Of a DNA stretch of 64,000 nt, positions 22,411 through 33,485 are shown one piece after another. The stretch comes from Toxorhynchites rutilus septentrionalis (Eukaryota; Arthropoda; Insecta; Diptera; Culicidae). The notes under the pieces are model-generated. The model was not told where the DNA came from, did no database searches, and worked only from the letters and a program-made list of their open reading frames with translations. The DNA lies in contig NC_073746.1 of NCBI RefSeq assembly GCF_029784135.1, forward strand, positions 56,890,097-56,954,096, in the 5' to 3' direction. Every line of letters begins with the position of its first letter. The first letter of the stretch is position 1. The position numbers and the translations under genes were made by a program.

Positions 22411-23801
22411 ATAAAGGAGCGTGATAAAATTACACCTCATCATAAAATGAAGTTGGAAGGTGTTTTCTAAGACGATAAAGAAGAACATGAACGAGAATAT
22501 ATCTTTCTCTGTCTGGGCCGTGTATTTGGCAAACTATACGGAAAGCTTTCATATGCTTTCATTTAAATGTGTCTCCTGTTTCGCTCCCTCATATTAGCTC
22601 TAGCATATATATTATACAAATGATATACATGTATTGGGGAGTAGAACATTTTATGTTATCTTTCAGCTCATTTAATTAGAATTTATGGTGGCCTTCAGGG
22701 CTGAAGTGATGGTTTGCGTGATTTTGTATAAAATAAAAATATGGTGTCTGTATAGATCCATTCCAGCGTGGCGTAATAATGTTTTGACTCGTTATTTTTT
22801 TTCTGTATTATAGTGACTTTCAAATGACTCGTTATAAACGCTTTGGCTTGTCTCCAGATTTTGCTTCGTGTTACGGTTCACTTGTTTTCCAAAACTATCT
22901 CAAGTGCTTCTTTGTTTTCGAGACATAGGATTGCGAATCTCGAGTCATTTTCATCACGTCGCCCGATGACTCTGAGTTCCGTTTGAAAGGTGGCAACAGC
23001 TCTGAAAGAGTTTTTAAAATCAGTAGCGTTTGCTTTTCTGCCACTTCCGGGATTTATGCCGATGGACAGACGTTTTTAAAGGACAAAGCTTTAAGGACAT
23101 CACACTTACCGTGGATTTGGTATGATTTAATCGTCCAGCCAACTTACGAATAGATATCCAGTATTTCAACTTATTCTGACAACAAATACCTACCTCGATT
23201 GTACACACTTGTTAAGTAATTCAATGAAATTTCGAAGATTTTTACTCATTAAATAAATGAAAGAATATTCATGATGAATCATTATATTTCAGATAAAACT
23301 TTTCATTAGTCGAATGCTCAGTTCCGCTTTGCATTTTTTAAGTAAGAATTAAAACTGCCATGTTAAGGCTCGCGCAGGGTTTACATTTATGGCAACATTT
23401 TCTATCGTATTTTCCTATGTGTTGTCCTAAGTAATTAGCTAATTGGTCTGATGTAAAAATATGACTCTAAACATATACGTTTATCTCTAAAATCCCCTAA
23501 TATGCTCCATGAACTATGGAGATCTGTATTTCGAAGTTGGATATACCATTATGAATAAAAAGGGTGGTTTGTCGGTTTTTTTTCCGAATATCAGATATTA
23601 AAAGTATCAGGCATGAGAACTGTGATTGTTAGGAACAATTGCTTCTAAATTAGGTTCTTTTTTTATACTTCCAATGGTTGCCCTGATAAAACCGTTTGTA
23701 ATATGAACTGAATTTCCTTCAAGAGGATGGTAGGGATTGAACTAGTATAATAAACCAGGATCCATTTATTATTGATACAGTTACAGAAATATACAAATAT
23801 A
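22411..23801. other. Unassigned; SINE tail piece at 22795-22831
   Basis: A T-run followed by CTGTATTATAGTGACTTTCA (22795-22831) is the reversed 3' tail of the SINE family described at 46493-46653. The rest shows no gene or family I can name. Confidence 0.5.
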
Positions 23802-24659
23802 TTAGGCTGTCAAAAAAGTCCTGCGGTATTTTTTTAGAATTTTCATTTGTTCATAAAATTAGTTACAATCATCTGTTTTAAGTCAAATATGCGCCGTTTT
23901 GTTCGATGACTTGTTCCCAACGAGATGCCAACTTCATAATACCCCTGTTATAGAAGCTCGCTTCCTTATTGGCAAAAAACTCGGATAGCCAATTTTCACA
24001 GGCCTCTTTTGTGGCTAACTTCTGACTACCTAGCTCGTTCGCCATGGACAAAAACAGGTAGTAGTCACTTGGTGCAAGGTCCGGACTATACGGCGGATGC
24101 AAAAGAACCTCCCATCCGAGCTCCCGGAGCTTCTAGCGCGTCACCAAAGAAGTGTGTGGCCTGGCGTTGTCCTGATGGAAGACAATGCGGCCTCTGTTTA
24201 TCAAAGATGGCCTCTTCTTCATGAGTGCTACCTTCAAGCGGTCCAGTTGTTGGGAGTACAGGTCCGAATTGAGCGTTTGGCCATAGGGAAGCAGCTCATA
24301 ATAGATTATTCCTCTACACCAGAACGAAAACGTTGAAACCATCGTTGTGCGATGGAAATGGAAACTGTATCGGGTCCATAAACTGCACAAATTTTATTGG
24401 CAGCTTGAGATGCATTTTTGCCTTTGTCATAGTAGTACTGTAAAATATATCGGATTTTCTCTATATTTTGCTCCATATTTACGACACTATAACTCACGAA
24501 CGACTTAACCAAACAAAACACTGTCAAGGACTATATTATAGCGCGCAAAAATACCTTTCCAACAAGCTATAGTATGACTCGATACAATGAATACAACTAG
24601 AACTACGCGCTTACAACGACACCTCGCGGAAATACCGCAGGATTTTTTTGACAGCCTAA
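23802..24659 (-). mobile_element. 858 bp internally deleted D,D34D mariner
   Basis: The TIRs are 30 bp with one mismatch (23802-23831 and 24630-24659, beginning TTAGGCTGTCAAAAAA). TA is duplicated at 23800-23801 and 24660-24661. Full-length mariners are about 1.3 kb, so about 0.4 kb is missing from the middle. The transposase remnant lies on the minus strand. TIR type and protein point to a mellifera/capitata-like mariner, a subfamily call I cannot verify. Confidence 0.9.
23878..24476 (-). pseudogene. Mariner transposase, centrally deleted
   Basis: The protein starts at ATG 24476 (MEQNIEKIRYILQYYYDKG) with the mariner N-terminal helix-turn-helix, ending near RWFQRFRSGVE. Sequence then jumps, with a frame change near 24306, to GIIYYELLPYGQTLNSDLYS. 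The stretch with the first catalytic Asp (TGDE region) is therefore deleted. The second Asp is in HQDNARPHTS. A TAG stop follows at about 24130-24132 in the same frame. The third Asp is in HPPYSPDLAPSDY, and the tail IMKLASRWEQVIEQNGAYLT ends at 23878. The copy is non-functional, but its ends remain suitable for trans-mobilisation. Confidence 0.9.
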
Positions 24660-24929
24660 TATTAAACACAGTATTTCTTCGTCGATACTATCCCTGTCCG
24701 GAACATTGACCGTGGTGAGTCGCAATCACTTTGTGGCATCTTTACCGACTTGATTCTACAAGTGTTCACTGCACACTGACACATAACAAAAATTATTGAA
24801 TGTAGCGTTTTCACATTTCACTAAATTGTAAATTGGATATGCCACAAGGCTAAAAGTAGTTCCGGAATAGCAGTGATCTTTCTAACCCTCTTCACCATCT
24901 ACACCACCCTCATTTCGATCACACTGACT

Positions 24930-25290
24930 GGATGTCTAATTAATTTGATGTAACGAGTTATTGCACACAATTTCGTGTTGCACACAATATTCGCGGAAAC
25001 TAAAGCCGAAAGAAAGCTTGCATGAAACCGAGTTTACCCTGGCATTCGTTCGCCAAACATACTTATTTTATTCGTTGAATTGTTCACTTGTTTTACTATT
25101 TTATTCTATGTTTTTGAGGCCAAAAATGATAAATTTACCGTCTAATGGTATATATTAGATCATACATCGTTATTACGTTTCTGCGTTAAATGTGTTTCTT
25201 TAAAACTTTTCATTACATGCCCTATTTTCAATTTCGTAATGTAATAGCAATAAAGAAATCGAATTCGTAGTCCTACGTCAAAGTGTAAAA
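24930..25290 (+). repeat. Dispersed repeat, copy 1 of 2
   Basis: Collinear with 43060-43415 over about 350 bp. Shared blocks include TCTAATTA, CAATTTTGTGTT or its variant, CCGTCTAATGGTATATATT, TTCTGCGT and GTAGTNCTACGTCAAA at the right end. Identity is about 70-75% by eye. No protein is encoded. It ends with the CCTACGTCAAA motif at 25272-25282. Confidence 0.65.
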
Positions 25291-25554
25291 CATTTGAACC
25301 ACCGGACTGATAATTGATATCTTCGAATGCGGTTACATTGGATGCAACTGCGTACGAAAATGTGACCGTATGAATCATACATATGTAATCGTGAGAAGTA
25401 AACTACTACATTGAATTGTATTGATGTAATTATCAGAGTTGCCAATCTTCCTGATATACCCAAATATATGTTTTCCTTAAAACTATCGATCTTCGAGTGT
25501 GATTGTTCCTACATCCTTTTCCCCTCCTTTTCGACCTTCGCGAGCTATAGGTTC

Positions 25555-25891
25555 CCTTCCTACTAACATTAGAATAAGTTAAATTGTAAATACATATTAG
25601 ATGTAAGGATAGTTTTAAGAATTGAGTGTGAAGTGTCAGTGTGAATGAGAATGTGAATGTGAATGTGAGTGTGAGTGTGAACACACATCTCCTTACATCC
25701 CATCCTTTTCCTAATGAAAATGTGTCACCCTTCTAAACTCGAGTCGTCCGCGAGTAATCGGTTTCCTATTTTATTAACCATAGAACTAAGGAAACATGTT
25801 AATATATGCTAGTAGAAATATAGTTTAGAATTTGGCTCCTTTAAACTTATGTAACTGAGCCTGTAATAATAAACGAATTAATAAAAAAAAA
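25555..25891 (+). repeat. LINE-type 3' end with poly(A)
   Basis: Matches 42582-42875 in inverse orientation from TAGAATAAGTT through CATCCCATCCTTTTCCT, GTGTCACCCTTCTAA, GAGTAATCGGTTTCCTA and GGCTCCTTTAAACTTATGTA to AATAAACGAATTAAT and an A-run. Copies with a shared 3' end and A tail are typical of 5'-truncated non-LTR retrotransposons. A GTGAAT/GTGAGT microsatellite (about 25634-25682) sits inside. Confidence 0.7.
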
Positions 25892-26027
25892 ATCTTCCTG
25901 ATTTCTCAGGATCTCCCAGCCTTTTTGACACGTTCCTTGATATTCTGACAAACACTCCACTTTGCCTGCTGTTTTAGAAATGATGATCCTGATTTTTGTG
26001 CTTGTTACTTTATCGAAATGAAAAGTA

Positions 26028-26356
26028 CAGTAGAACCCCGATTATCCGCGAAATAGTCGGGCTAGGCCACTGCGAATAACGAAAATCGTGGATAAAGCAA
26101 TTAAGGACTAACAATGAGGTGTCAATACAAAAAAAAATCCTGCAGGAAAACTATGTTTTATCAACACAGAAATTATTAAACTATTCCTCTGTAATGTCTT
26201 GAAAACCCGTGGTCAGATAATGTGAAAGTCTTGAGCAAAACAAAAAAGCATGTGACTGACAAATTTCGGAAAGGTCCATAGATTCACTATGGAACTAACT
26301 TTCGCGAATAATCCGTACCGCGGAGCATCCACTCGCGGATAATCGGGGTTCCACTG
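26028..26356. mobile_element. Pogo-type MITE, complete (329 bp)
   Basis: The ends are CAGTAGAACCCCGATTATCC at the left and, in inverse, CAGTGGAACCCCGATTATCC at the right. They match for at least 23 bp with one mismatch. TA flanks both sides (26026-26027, 26357-26358). The GATTATCCG core is characteristic of pogo/Tigger-type TIRs. It has no coding capacity. A truncated copy lies at 20540-20739. Confidence 0.9.
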
Positions 26357-26433
26357 TATTCGTATTAAATAAACCGGGATCCCTGTTAATGTTTTCCTGG
26401 TTGTAAATGAGAACTCTCCGGTCCGCACATATA

Positions 26434-27706
26434 AAGTCTGCTTCATTTAATATTGGAACACAAACAATTGCGTGTAGTTCAGTCATTTATTAACGAATTC
26501 ATAATTTGTTTTTCATACAAATGTAGCATTTTCTTTACTCTTTCATAAAAAAAAATTTAAAAAATTATTCATTGCTGTTTCGAAGAAATTCTCGTACTTT
26601 TCCCGTAATACGGCACATTAGGCGGCGCACACCCTTTTCGTCCACCGTTTTGGCGATTTGATTCCACCAGTTCTTCATTTGAGTCATGTTCCTAACAAGT
26701 TTTCCCTTTGCCTTAAGCCTCCGCTTCGTGATTGCCCAGTATTTCTTTATCGGCCGGAACTGGTGGCAGTTTGGGGGGTTGAGGTCCTTCGGTATTACGC
26801 TGACCCCGTTCGTTGCGTACCATTCCATAACCGTTTTGCTGTAATGGCAGCTTGCGAGGTCCGGCCAAAACATTACTGGACGGTCGTGGGCACGAATAAA
26901 CGGCAGAATCCGTTTCTGTAGGCACTCTTTTTTGTAGACTTCTGATGTCATTGTCTTGTCAGTGAGAAAGACTTTGGTTTTCTGTCCACAACTGCATATC
27001 CCCTGCCAAATCATGTACTTGCGGGCGAATTTATCCGCAAACACGAACTTAAATTTTTAAATTTTTTTTTTTTGGGATTTGCCCAAAGTCCGCCTTCACG
27101 TAGGTCTCATCGTCCATCAGAATACATCCGTCGAACTTGGTCAGCACTTGGTCATACAGCTTTCGAGCACGGATTCTGGCCACATTGTTCTGCTTCAGCG
27201 TCCGATTTGGCTGTTTGCTGGCTCGGAATGACCTTATTCCTTCCCGGAGACGAATTCATCGCACCGAACTGTGAGCGGCCTGGAACTTATTGGCCAAATC
27301 GCGGTCTGAAAGATTGGGATTCCTCTTGACAACCTTGATGACTTTCCCACGCAGTTTCCGGTCGACAGTTCCACTCCGACGCTTCGAATGCGGCTTCCGA
27401 GCCGTCGTCAATGTTTCCTTGTACTGCTTGATAACACGCCATATGGTATTTCTGGGCATTTTAAGCTGTTTAGCTAGCTTAGATGCCGACAACAATGGAT
27501 TTTCAAGAAAACTGTGCACAATTTTATCTCCGTTCGGCTTCCATGGCGATTGTTTACAAAATGCTATCGTTTGGTGTTATGACATAAATACATGGTGAAA
27601 GGTAATGAATTTCCCGACACGTGGGTGAAAAAAGTTTCCAAATCCGTCCACTAGGAGCGCCACAATGAGCAAAAGAATTTGTTCCAATATTAAATGAAGC
27701 AGACTT
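26434..27706 (-). mobile_element. D,D37E (ITmD37E-type) element with intact TIRs
   Basis: The inverted ends start AAAGTCTGCTTCATTTAATA at 26434 and are mirrored at 27679-27706 over about 28 bp without mismatch. Both flanks read TATA, so the exact TA duplication is ambiguous by 2 bp. Length is about 1.27 kb, normal for the family. The transposase lies on the minus strand. It sits 76 bp from the pogo MITE. Confidence 0.88.
26565..27560 (-). pseudogene. ITmD37E-type transposase, catalytic Glu replaced by Lys
   Basis: The reading starts near 27560 with KPNGDKIVHSFLENPLLS and a helix-turn-helix (LAKQLKMPRNTIWRVIKQYK), then a second HTH ending AAHSSVR at 27256. Frameshifts follow through the region with MDDETYVKADFG (about 27120-27075). 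The last long frame (26565-27044) holds KYMIWQGICSCG, the second Asp in WPDLASCHYS and PIKKYWAITKR. From that Asp, 37 residues lead to position 100 of the frame, where family members have Glu (PIEKYW). Here the codon at 26745-26747 encodes Lys. With at least one frameshift and this loss of the third catalytic residue, the gene is inactive. Confidence 0.88.
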
Positions 27707-27710
27707 TATA

Positions 27711-29740
27711 ATGCTTACATTGAATTAAATTCTCCTGATACAAAGCTGTACCTAACTTGTTTTTATCAAATATGTATAGTTTCATTTCATTACATACAAA
27801 TATTTCGAGGCTTTTCAAAACAATGCTAGGTAATTCAATGGAACCAGAATATCTGGCAAATTAAAAAAATAAAAACGAGATTAAGTTTACCTTGTATGAT
27901 GTGTATGTAGCCGCAGAGTTATTGATGGAGGAATCGTTATAGAGTGTAACATTACTCAAAAGAAACTGCTTGAATTCAAAGTCAATATCATAAAATTTTA
28001 TATAACATTTACTCGTCAGATTCGAAGTAGAATCAGCTTTCATGGTTCACAATAGGAAATATATACAATTCGCTGTAGTGATGCTGTAGATTTTTGGGAA
28101 AAATATGAACGATCAAAAGATCAATGCAAAATTCTCTCAATGGCGAAAACTTCAATTCTATACTACAAATATCTTTAACAGTTTTCTACGAGAATACAAA
28201 CATATTCTGGAAGAATGGTATTGACATGAGCATATTGCAGAACAAAATAAGAAGAACGTAAAATGTAAAATAAAAAAAAGAATGAGTGTAATGAGTGTCT
28301 GCTTTTGTTTTCCCAGAAATCGGCACGAACTTTCCGATTAACTATGAGCTATCCTGATATCTCCATGATTTTTTATTTTCATTCTTCCTAATTTTTGAAA
28401 AATACAGTTGGCAACCCTTGTGGTCATATTGTTCCTTCGCGCTTTGTTCGGACTCGATTGGTTCGAGCGAGCTTAAATAATTTTTTCTCATCAGTTTTTC
28501 GTGCAATTAAATTTTTGTATGAACTCAGATCCAATGTAACCATAGCTTTTAGATCCCTTTTTTCAGTCAATTTTGTCGAATATTGCCATTTTCAAGAATA
28601 TGTAACTGTTGTACCACTCAACCGTTTTTCGATCCTTTAACTGTAAATAAACGGCATTTATGTCAACCGTAAAAAAAATATAGACATTTAGGAAATATAG
28701 AAAATAAGGCCAAGTAGAAAGTTATGGGTCTACAATTTTCCGATGACGAAAAAAATATGTATCGGAGCTAAATTTATTATTTAATATTTTTTGCATTGAA
28801 TATTCATGTTCTATCACAATGTTTTCAGTAGGTATTCTTGAACGGTACTCCAATTTTTGCAAGCTTACAAGCTAGTAAGATGAAAAAGATAATTATGATG
28901 CCAAAAATTGAACACCACTTCTACACATGTCCTACGCAAAACGTAACTTGCATCGACAAATGTAACGAGTAGTGAATTAGTTCGAGTGTGTAGAAAATCG
29001 TGATTCCATTCTATAAAATCATTATAATAATTGCACAGCATGTTCGAATCCATCATGAATTCGATCAATTGATTTGCATTATGTTATGTGTGTTATTGTT
29101 CCAATTTAAAAGGGGGAAACTTCCAAATGACGCGAATCACACACCCGTAGCACCACAATGTAGCACCTACCAATTTTACCTCCAGCAGCAGGTGCTCGAT
29201 GCGTCGAAGTTCACATCCAAAATTTAATATTGTTGAGTGTTATGAAATATATCGAACAACTCGCCTATTGAACATTTTTTCTTGATGTGCCCGAGTTATA
29301 CTGATCGTGACCAATAGACTGACTGACTGAATCCCAGCGAGAGATGGAGGAAAAATAATTTGCAGTGAAAGAAAACTGCAAATCGTTTAGGAAATATGAA
29401 CCAAGTTGTGTTGCGTAAACATTGCTAGAATTATCCACTTTCAAAAATGGACCGAAAGTGTTCGCTTTGACATCAACATGATCACACATGGCACAGCTGC
29501 CTGAACCGGTGGTCTCGCTCTGAAAACATGCCCCTAACCAGGTGGATCTATGTCCATTTTCAGATTGAGGTTGCCCCATCCATTACTCGGTAGTGTTACA
29601 AATCGTACAGTCGCAAATTCGGCAAGTTTACACCTAGCCATCCGTGATTTTTGTTTGTTTGTTTTGTTCCACCGACTTCATAACACACTTCAATTATACT
29701 AATTAGGACATTTCTTTCTGTTCTTTTCTCCCTCTCTTCG
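27711..29740. other. Unassigned AT-rich sequence
   Basis: No recognised gene, RNA or repeat partner. Open frames are short. The sequence is strongly AT-rich between 27700 and 29000. Confidence 0.4.
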
Positions 29741-29994
29741 CAGGTATGGATGTGAGAATGCATGTTTCCTCGCCCCCCAAACATCGGGAGGTTCGTGATT
29801 GTCTTGGAAGTCGCGTGAGCTTTTTCGTCGCTTTTCTCGCGCTGAACATGTTATCATTTGCCTTCGTGTCGGATGAAGTGTTGTTATATGACAACAAGTA
29901 CACACATCGTAATGGTGTGTTGGAGGGTTATCACGCAATTGCTCGCGTCCATCCAAAGCTAATAGTTGATGAGAGAAGCTGCCATCGCTAATGT
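29741..29994 (+). other. Possible exon behind a strong splice acceptor
   Basis: A long pyrimidine tract (29710-29740) ends in CAG at 29741-29743, an excellent splice acceptor. Directly after it an ATG at 29746 opens an 82-codon frame to 29991 with a hydrophobic central stretch (SFFVAFLALNMLSFAFV), which could be one membrane segment. The product is not recognised, and no donor or homologous repeat is identified. It may be chance, since such tracts occur in intergenic DNA. Confidence 0.25.
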
Positions 29995-30815
29995 CATTGG
30001 GTTTTTTTTCCGGTACAAGTTATTGCATTCATAGAATACAAACTTAGATGTTCGAAATTAACAGGAAGTCATAAAATGTAATTTATCGTCTACAACGCCT
30101 GAAAAGTGTCTTTAGTATATTTTCCTGACATTAGACAGTAACCAGATCAAGCACATCAAATATCTACCTCAACGGATACTCCTTTCTTCACATCCGCTCT
30201 AGCGGCGAAGGCGAAATATGCTTGAGTATCCGATCTCTTTTGGCCCCGACCAAATCGGAGGTTATGTTTTTCGGACAAAAAATACTTTGTGCACAAAATA
30301 CAAAACTTTCAAATTTGAGACATATTTTCAAAGAGTGACATTTTCTAAATCAGCGAGCACGACCTCGCAAAATGTAAATATTGCTTGTCCCTGATAAAAA
30401 TATTTTATCATTATTAATCTTCGTGAACGGTGAGGCAGGCAAAGGCGACCGGTACTTAATACGGCGCAGCAACTGCGTGGGCGATAAGATCTTCTGATGT
30501 CCCAGCCCAATCTGTGAAAAATGGATTTAGGATTCAAATAATCATGACTCATAGTTCTTGAAAGTAGAATATTTTAATGACAATCATTAACGACATCATT
30601 AGTTTCTGAGAAAATTATGTAGTGCATACACACTGATTGATGGTTTATGGCTAGGCTGACCACCGTTTCAACCGTTTTAAATGGGACAGTACCATTTTTT
30701 CGATCATTTTTCATTGTTCCGACTTCTTATCAAATTGTACTGTATTTTGATTATAAAGAAAAAATAAATTTGAAAAGAAATATATTTTTTTATATCGAGT
30801 CCTACGATTGTTATA
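29995..30815. other. Unassigned sequence
   Basis: No recognised gene or repeat; mixed composition, with slightly higher GC at 30180-30500. Confidence 0.35.
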
Positions 30816-31590
30816 CAGCGCGGACTCGATTATATACAGTTTATTATCACTGCATATAATCGAATCCTGTATATAATCGAGTCAAAAAAATGTTTTTTTT
30901 ATTCGTTCGTCATGCATATATTTTTCGTTTATTGAAAATAGAAGAAGAATTTAATTTTTGATTCATCCCCCTAAAGTCAGCAAACACTTTTCTCACATGA
31001 AAAAAATATTTTTGTCCAGAATCTCTCAGGAGATGATAGATGATCATATTTGATGATGAATAAGATTCTTCTACGTGTATGTTCGAATTTCAACAATGAC
31101 AAAGTTATAGAACTTTTTTTTTTGTTTCGGACTCTTTTGCCTCAAACTGGCTCTACATTACAAAGTACGCTACGGGAGACGATTCTGTTGCTTTCATTTG
31201 AAAGATGGGAAAATTTAGTACAGGATATAGTAGTGAAACATCCAAATTAGTGGGTTTTAATAACATTTTGGAAGTGAAAAACTCAAAATTTACTAATTTT
31301 TAATGTGTTTTTATTAATTTCATCCTAAAAAATTGTATCAAACTAGATTGTTTCTGTCAATAAAATTGAAGATCTCTGCCCGCTCTACAATTTGTTCTTT
31401 GACACCCAACTTCTATCTTTCGTAATTTGGATGCAATATAGATATGAACAATTCCCGGTGAAAACTCAAGCAAAATCTTCAAAAATCACGATTTTTACCG
31501 CACTGTAAAAGTCACTTAAATTACACCTTAACGTTGAAAGATTACTTTTCTTCTTGAAATAAGTCATATTTGAAATATATAAAAAACATC
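30816..31590 (+). mobile_element. TA-flanked element with TATAATCGA ends, left part
   Basis: Starts after TA (30814-30815) with CAGCGCGGACTCGATTATAT and repeated TATAATCGA(A/G)TC motifs. It is collinear with 52505-52690 and 53755-54337. That copy has the opposite terminus, CAG-TCGGACTCGATTATA in inverse, before TA. Collinearity stops at about 31590, where another sequence begins. No coding sequence. Likely a pogo/Tc1-superfamily non-autonomous element. Confidence 0.65.
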
Positions 31591-32059
31591 CTCAGGGGAA
31601 CCCGGGGCAAGAGTGCTCATGTGATTATTTTGCCTATTTCCATCTTTTACAATTATTTAACTACAGAACTTTGCTTTATACATATACTGCATATATCTCA
31701 CATATTATCAGTCAGAACCTTGAATATTTTTTATTGAAAAACAGATAAATTCTAACTGAGCTTCTACAACTACAATCTATATAAGAACGCACAGGCGCAA
31801 ATTAACGCAAATACCCTCAGCTTCTATATGTTTGCATGACTCCAACCATAAATACAAATAGAATAATCATTTTTCTTCAACTTACTGTATGAACTAATTC
31901 AAATCGTACGCATTAATTTCAATACAAAATAAATTTGTTATCTCTCAACTTCCGGGGCAAAAGGAGCCATTATTACCGGGGTAAAAATGCCATAGTCGTA
32001 ACCTCGAATTCGATCTGTCAAACGCAAATAGTGTAATCGTGGTTGTGTTTGTTGTGGTC
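31591..32059 (+). mobile_element. Probable 5' flank of a pogo/jerky-like element
   Basis: GGGGAACCCGGGGCAAGAGTGC (31596 onward), TTCCGGGGCAAAAGGAGCC and TTACCGGGGTAAAAATGCC (about 31950-31990) are repeated GC-rich blocks just upstream of the transposase start at 32060. Repeated blocks of this kind precede pogo-like genes in mosquito repeats (from memory). The element start is not resolved. Confidence 0.4.
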
Positions 32060-32449
32060 ATGGTTTGTAAATATGAACGGATTCCGAAACCAGTGGCAGA
32101 TGGAAACTATGGTTGTTGCTGTACATTCTGTAAATCATGGAGACGAGCTGCGGAGAAATATAGTTTGCCCAGAAGAACATTGGCCAAATATGTGCAGAAG
32201 TTAGGCCGTTTTAAAGCTGTGTTTTCTATACAACAGGAGGAGTAACTCGTGAGTCACATCCTTAAAATGCAGAAGTTATTTTATGGGCTGACAACACACG
32301 ACATCCCGAACCTAGGGTATAAAATCGCAGAGTGAAATAATTTAGATCACTCTTTCGACAAAACATCCAAATTGGCCGGAGAAGATTGGCTTGCCGGTTT
32401 TCGTGAACGCCACCAGAACTTGAGTTTGCGTTCTTTGGAACCACCGTGA
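32060..32449 (+). pseudogene. Pogo/jerky-like transposase N-terminal fragment
   Basis: ATG at 32060 opens MVCKYERIPKP, followed after a frame disturbance by RRAAEKYSLPRRTLAKYVQK and LGRFKAVFSIQQEE. This is the typical HTH_psq DNA-binding domain with its GRFxPVFSxEQE linker. After an in-frame TAA (near 32243) the same frame continues LVSHILKMQKLFYGLTTHDI, then NNLDHSFDKTSKLAGEDWLA and GFRERHQNLSLRSLEPP. This is the second (CENP-B/Tc5-type) helix-turn-helix. A TGA interrupts it after YKIAE and another ends it. The DDE catalytic domain is absent. This is a dead N-terminal relic of a pogo-superfamily transposase. Confidence 0.8.
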
Positions 32450-33200
32450 ATTTCACAGTGCTTTTTTCTTTGATCTTCTTGATCTTCCTTTGAAAAGTAT
32501 TACACTTGCAAAAAAATGGATTTTATTATAGTCATTATTGATTGTACTTGTTTTGTATTGTTTACATGGCCGTTATATTTTATTTATATTAGCCTGAGGA
32601 TTTTGTACATGACATATTTGAAAAGCATATATGTGATTTTGTCATTTGAGAGTTAAGAATTTTGAAAGTTAACCGGAAAATCCTTTTTTCCCGATTTTCA
32701 AAAAACGACTTTTAGACAAAAAATCTTAACTCTTGAACTTCTTGACCGATTCAGATAATCTACATATCAAATTGAAGCTAATAAGCTAGTCTTTTTTGTA
32801 CAAAAATATTGCCCCAGCGGGCAAAAATGGATTCTTGTCGCATAAAAATATTGAAAGAAGACAGAAATCACGTTAACTTTAAAAAACCATAACAAAAAAA
32901 ACACCTCTCTGAGTTTTGAATATGCTATGTAAAAAGCTTCAGTTTTCAATAAAAAAATATTAAAAAATATAGCGCCCTCTATCTTCAACCCTGTAAACTA
33001 TGAAAACAAATACAATCCATAATTGCTAAAACCAAATCCAATGCTTTTGCAAGTCTGATATTTTTTTTTCGAAAAATACTAACTTAGTGGCTTCAATTTC
33101 GAATTTCAATCATCTGAATTGGCCAAGTATTTCAAAAGCTGTGAATTGAAAAAGGTTATTAGGGAAAAGGGGGGGAAGATGGATACTTATTATATACTAG
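32450..33200. other. Unassigned AT-rich sequence
   Basis: No gene. Long A/T runs and an ATTGCCCCAGCGGGCAAAAATGG block near 32809 that recalls the GGGGCAAAA motifs upstream of the pogo-like relic, so the stretch may be its remaining body or right end. Confidence 0.35.
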
Positions 33201-33485
33201 CTGACCCGGCAAACTTCGTCCCGTCCCGTTTATTTTTCGTTTCGTTGTCATGTTTGGTTAGAATATGTTTGGTTTAAATATGTGTATTTTTTACGGGACC
33301 CCCTCGCCATTTCAGAAGAGAGAGGGGTGTCAGACCATCATAAAAACATTTCTTATATTCAAAAACCTTCGCATGCCAAATTTGGCTCCATTTGATTGAT
33401 TAGTTTTCGAGTTATGCAGAAATTTGAATTTCATTTGTATGGTAGCCTCCCCTTAAAGAGGAGGGACGAGTGTCTATCTATTATA

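Noticed and set aside
25621..25690. GTGAAT/GTGAGT run as a regulatory array
   Set aside because: It is a microsatellite inside the 3' end of a LINE-type repeat and is variable between copies.
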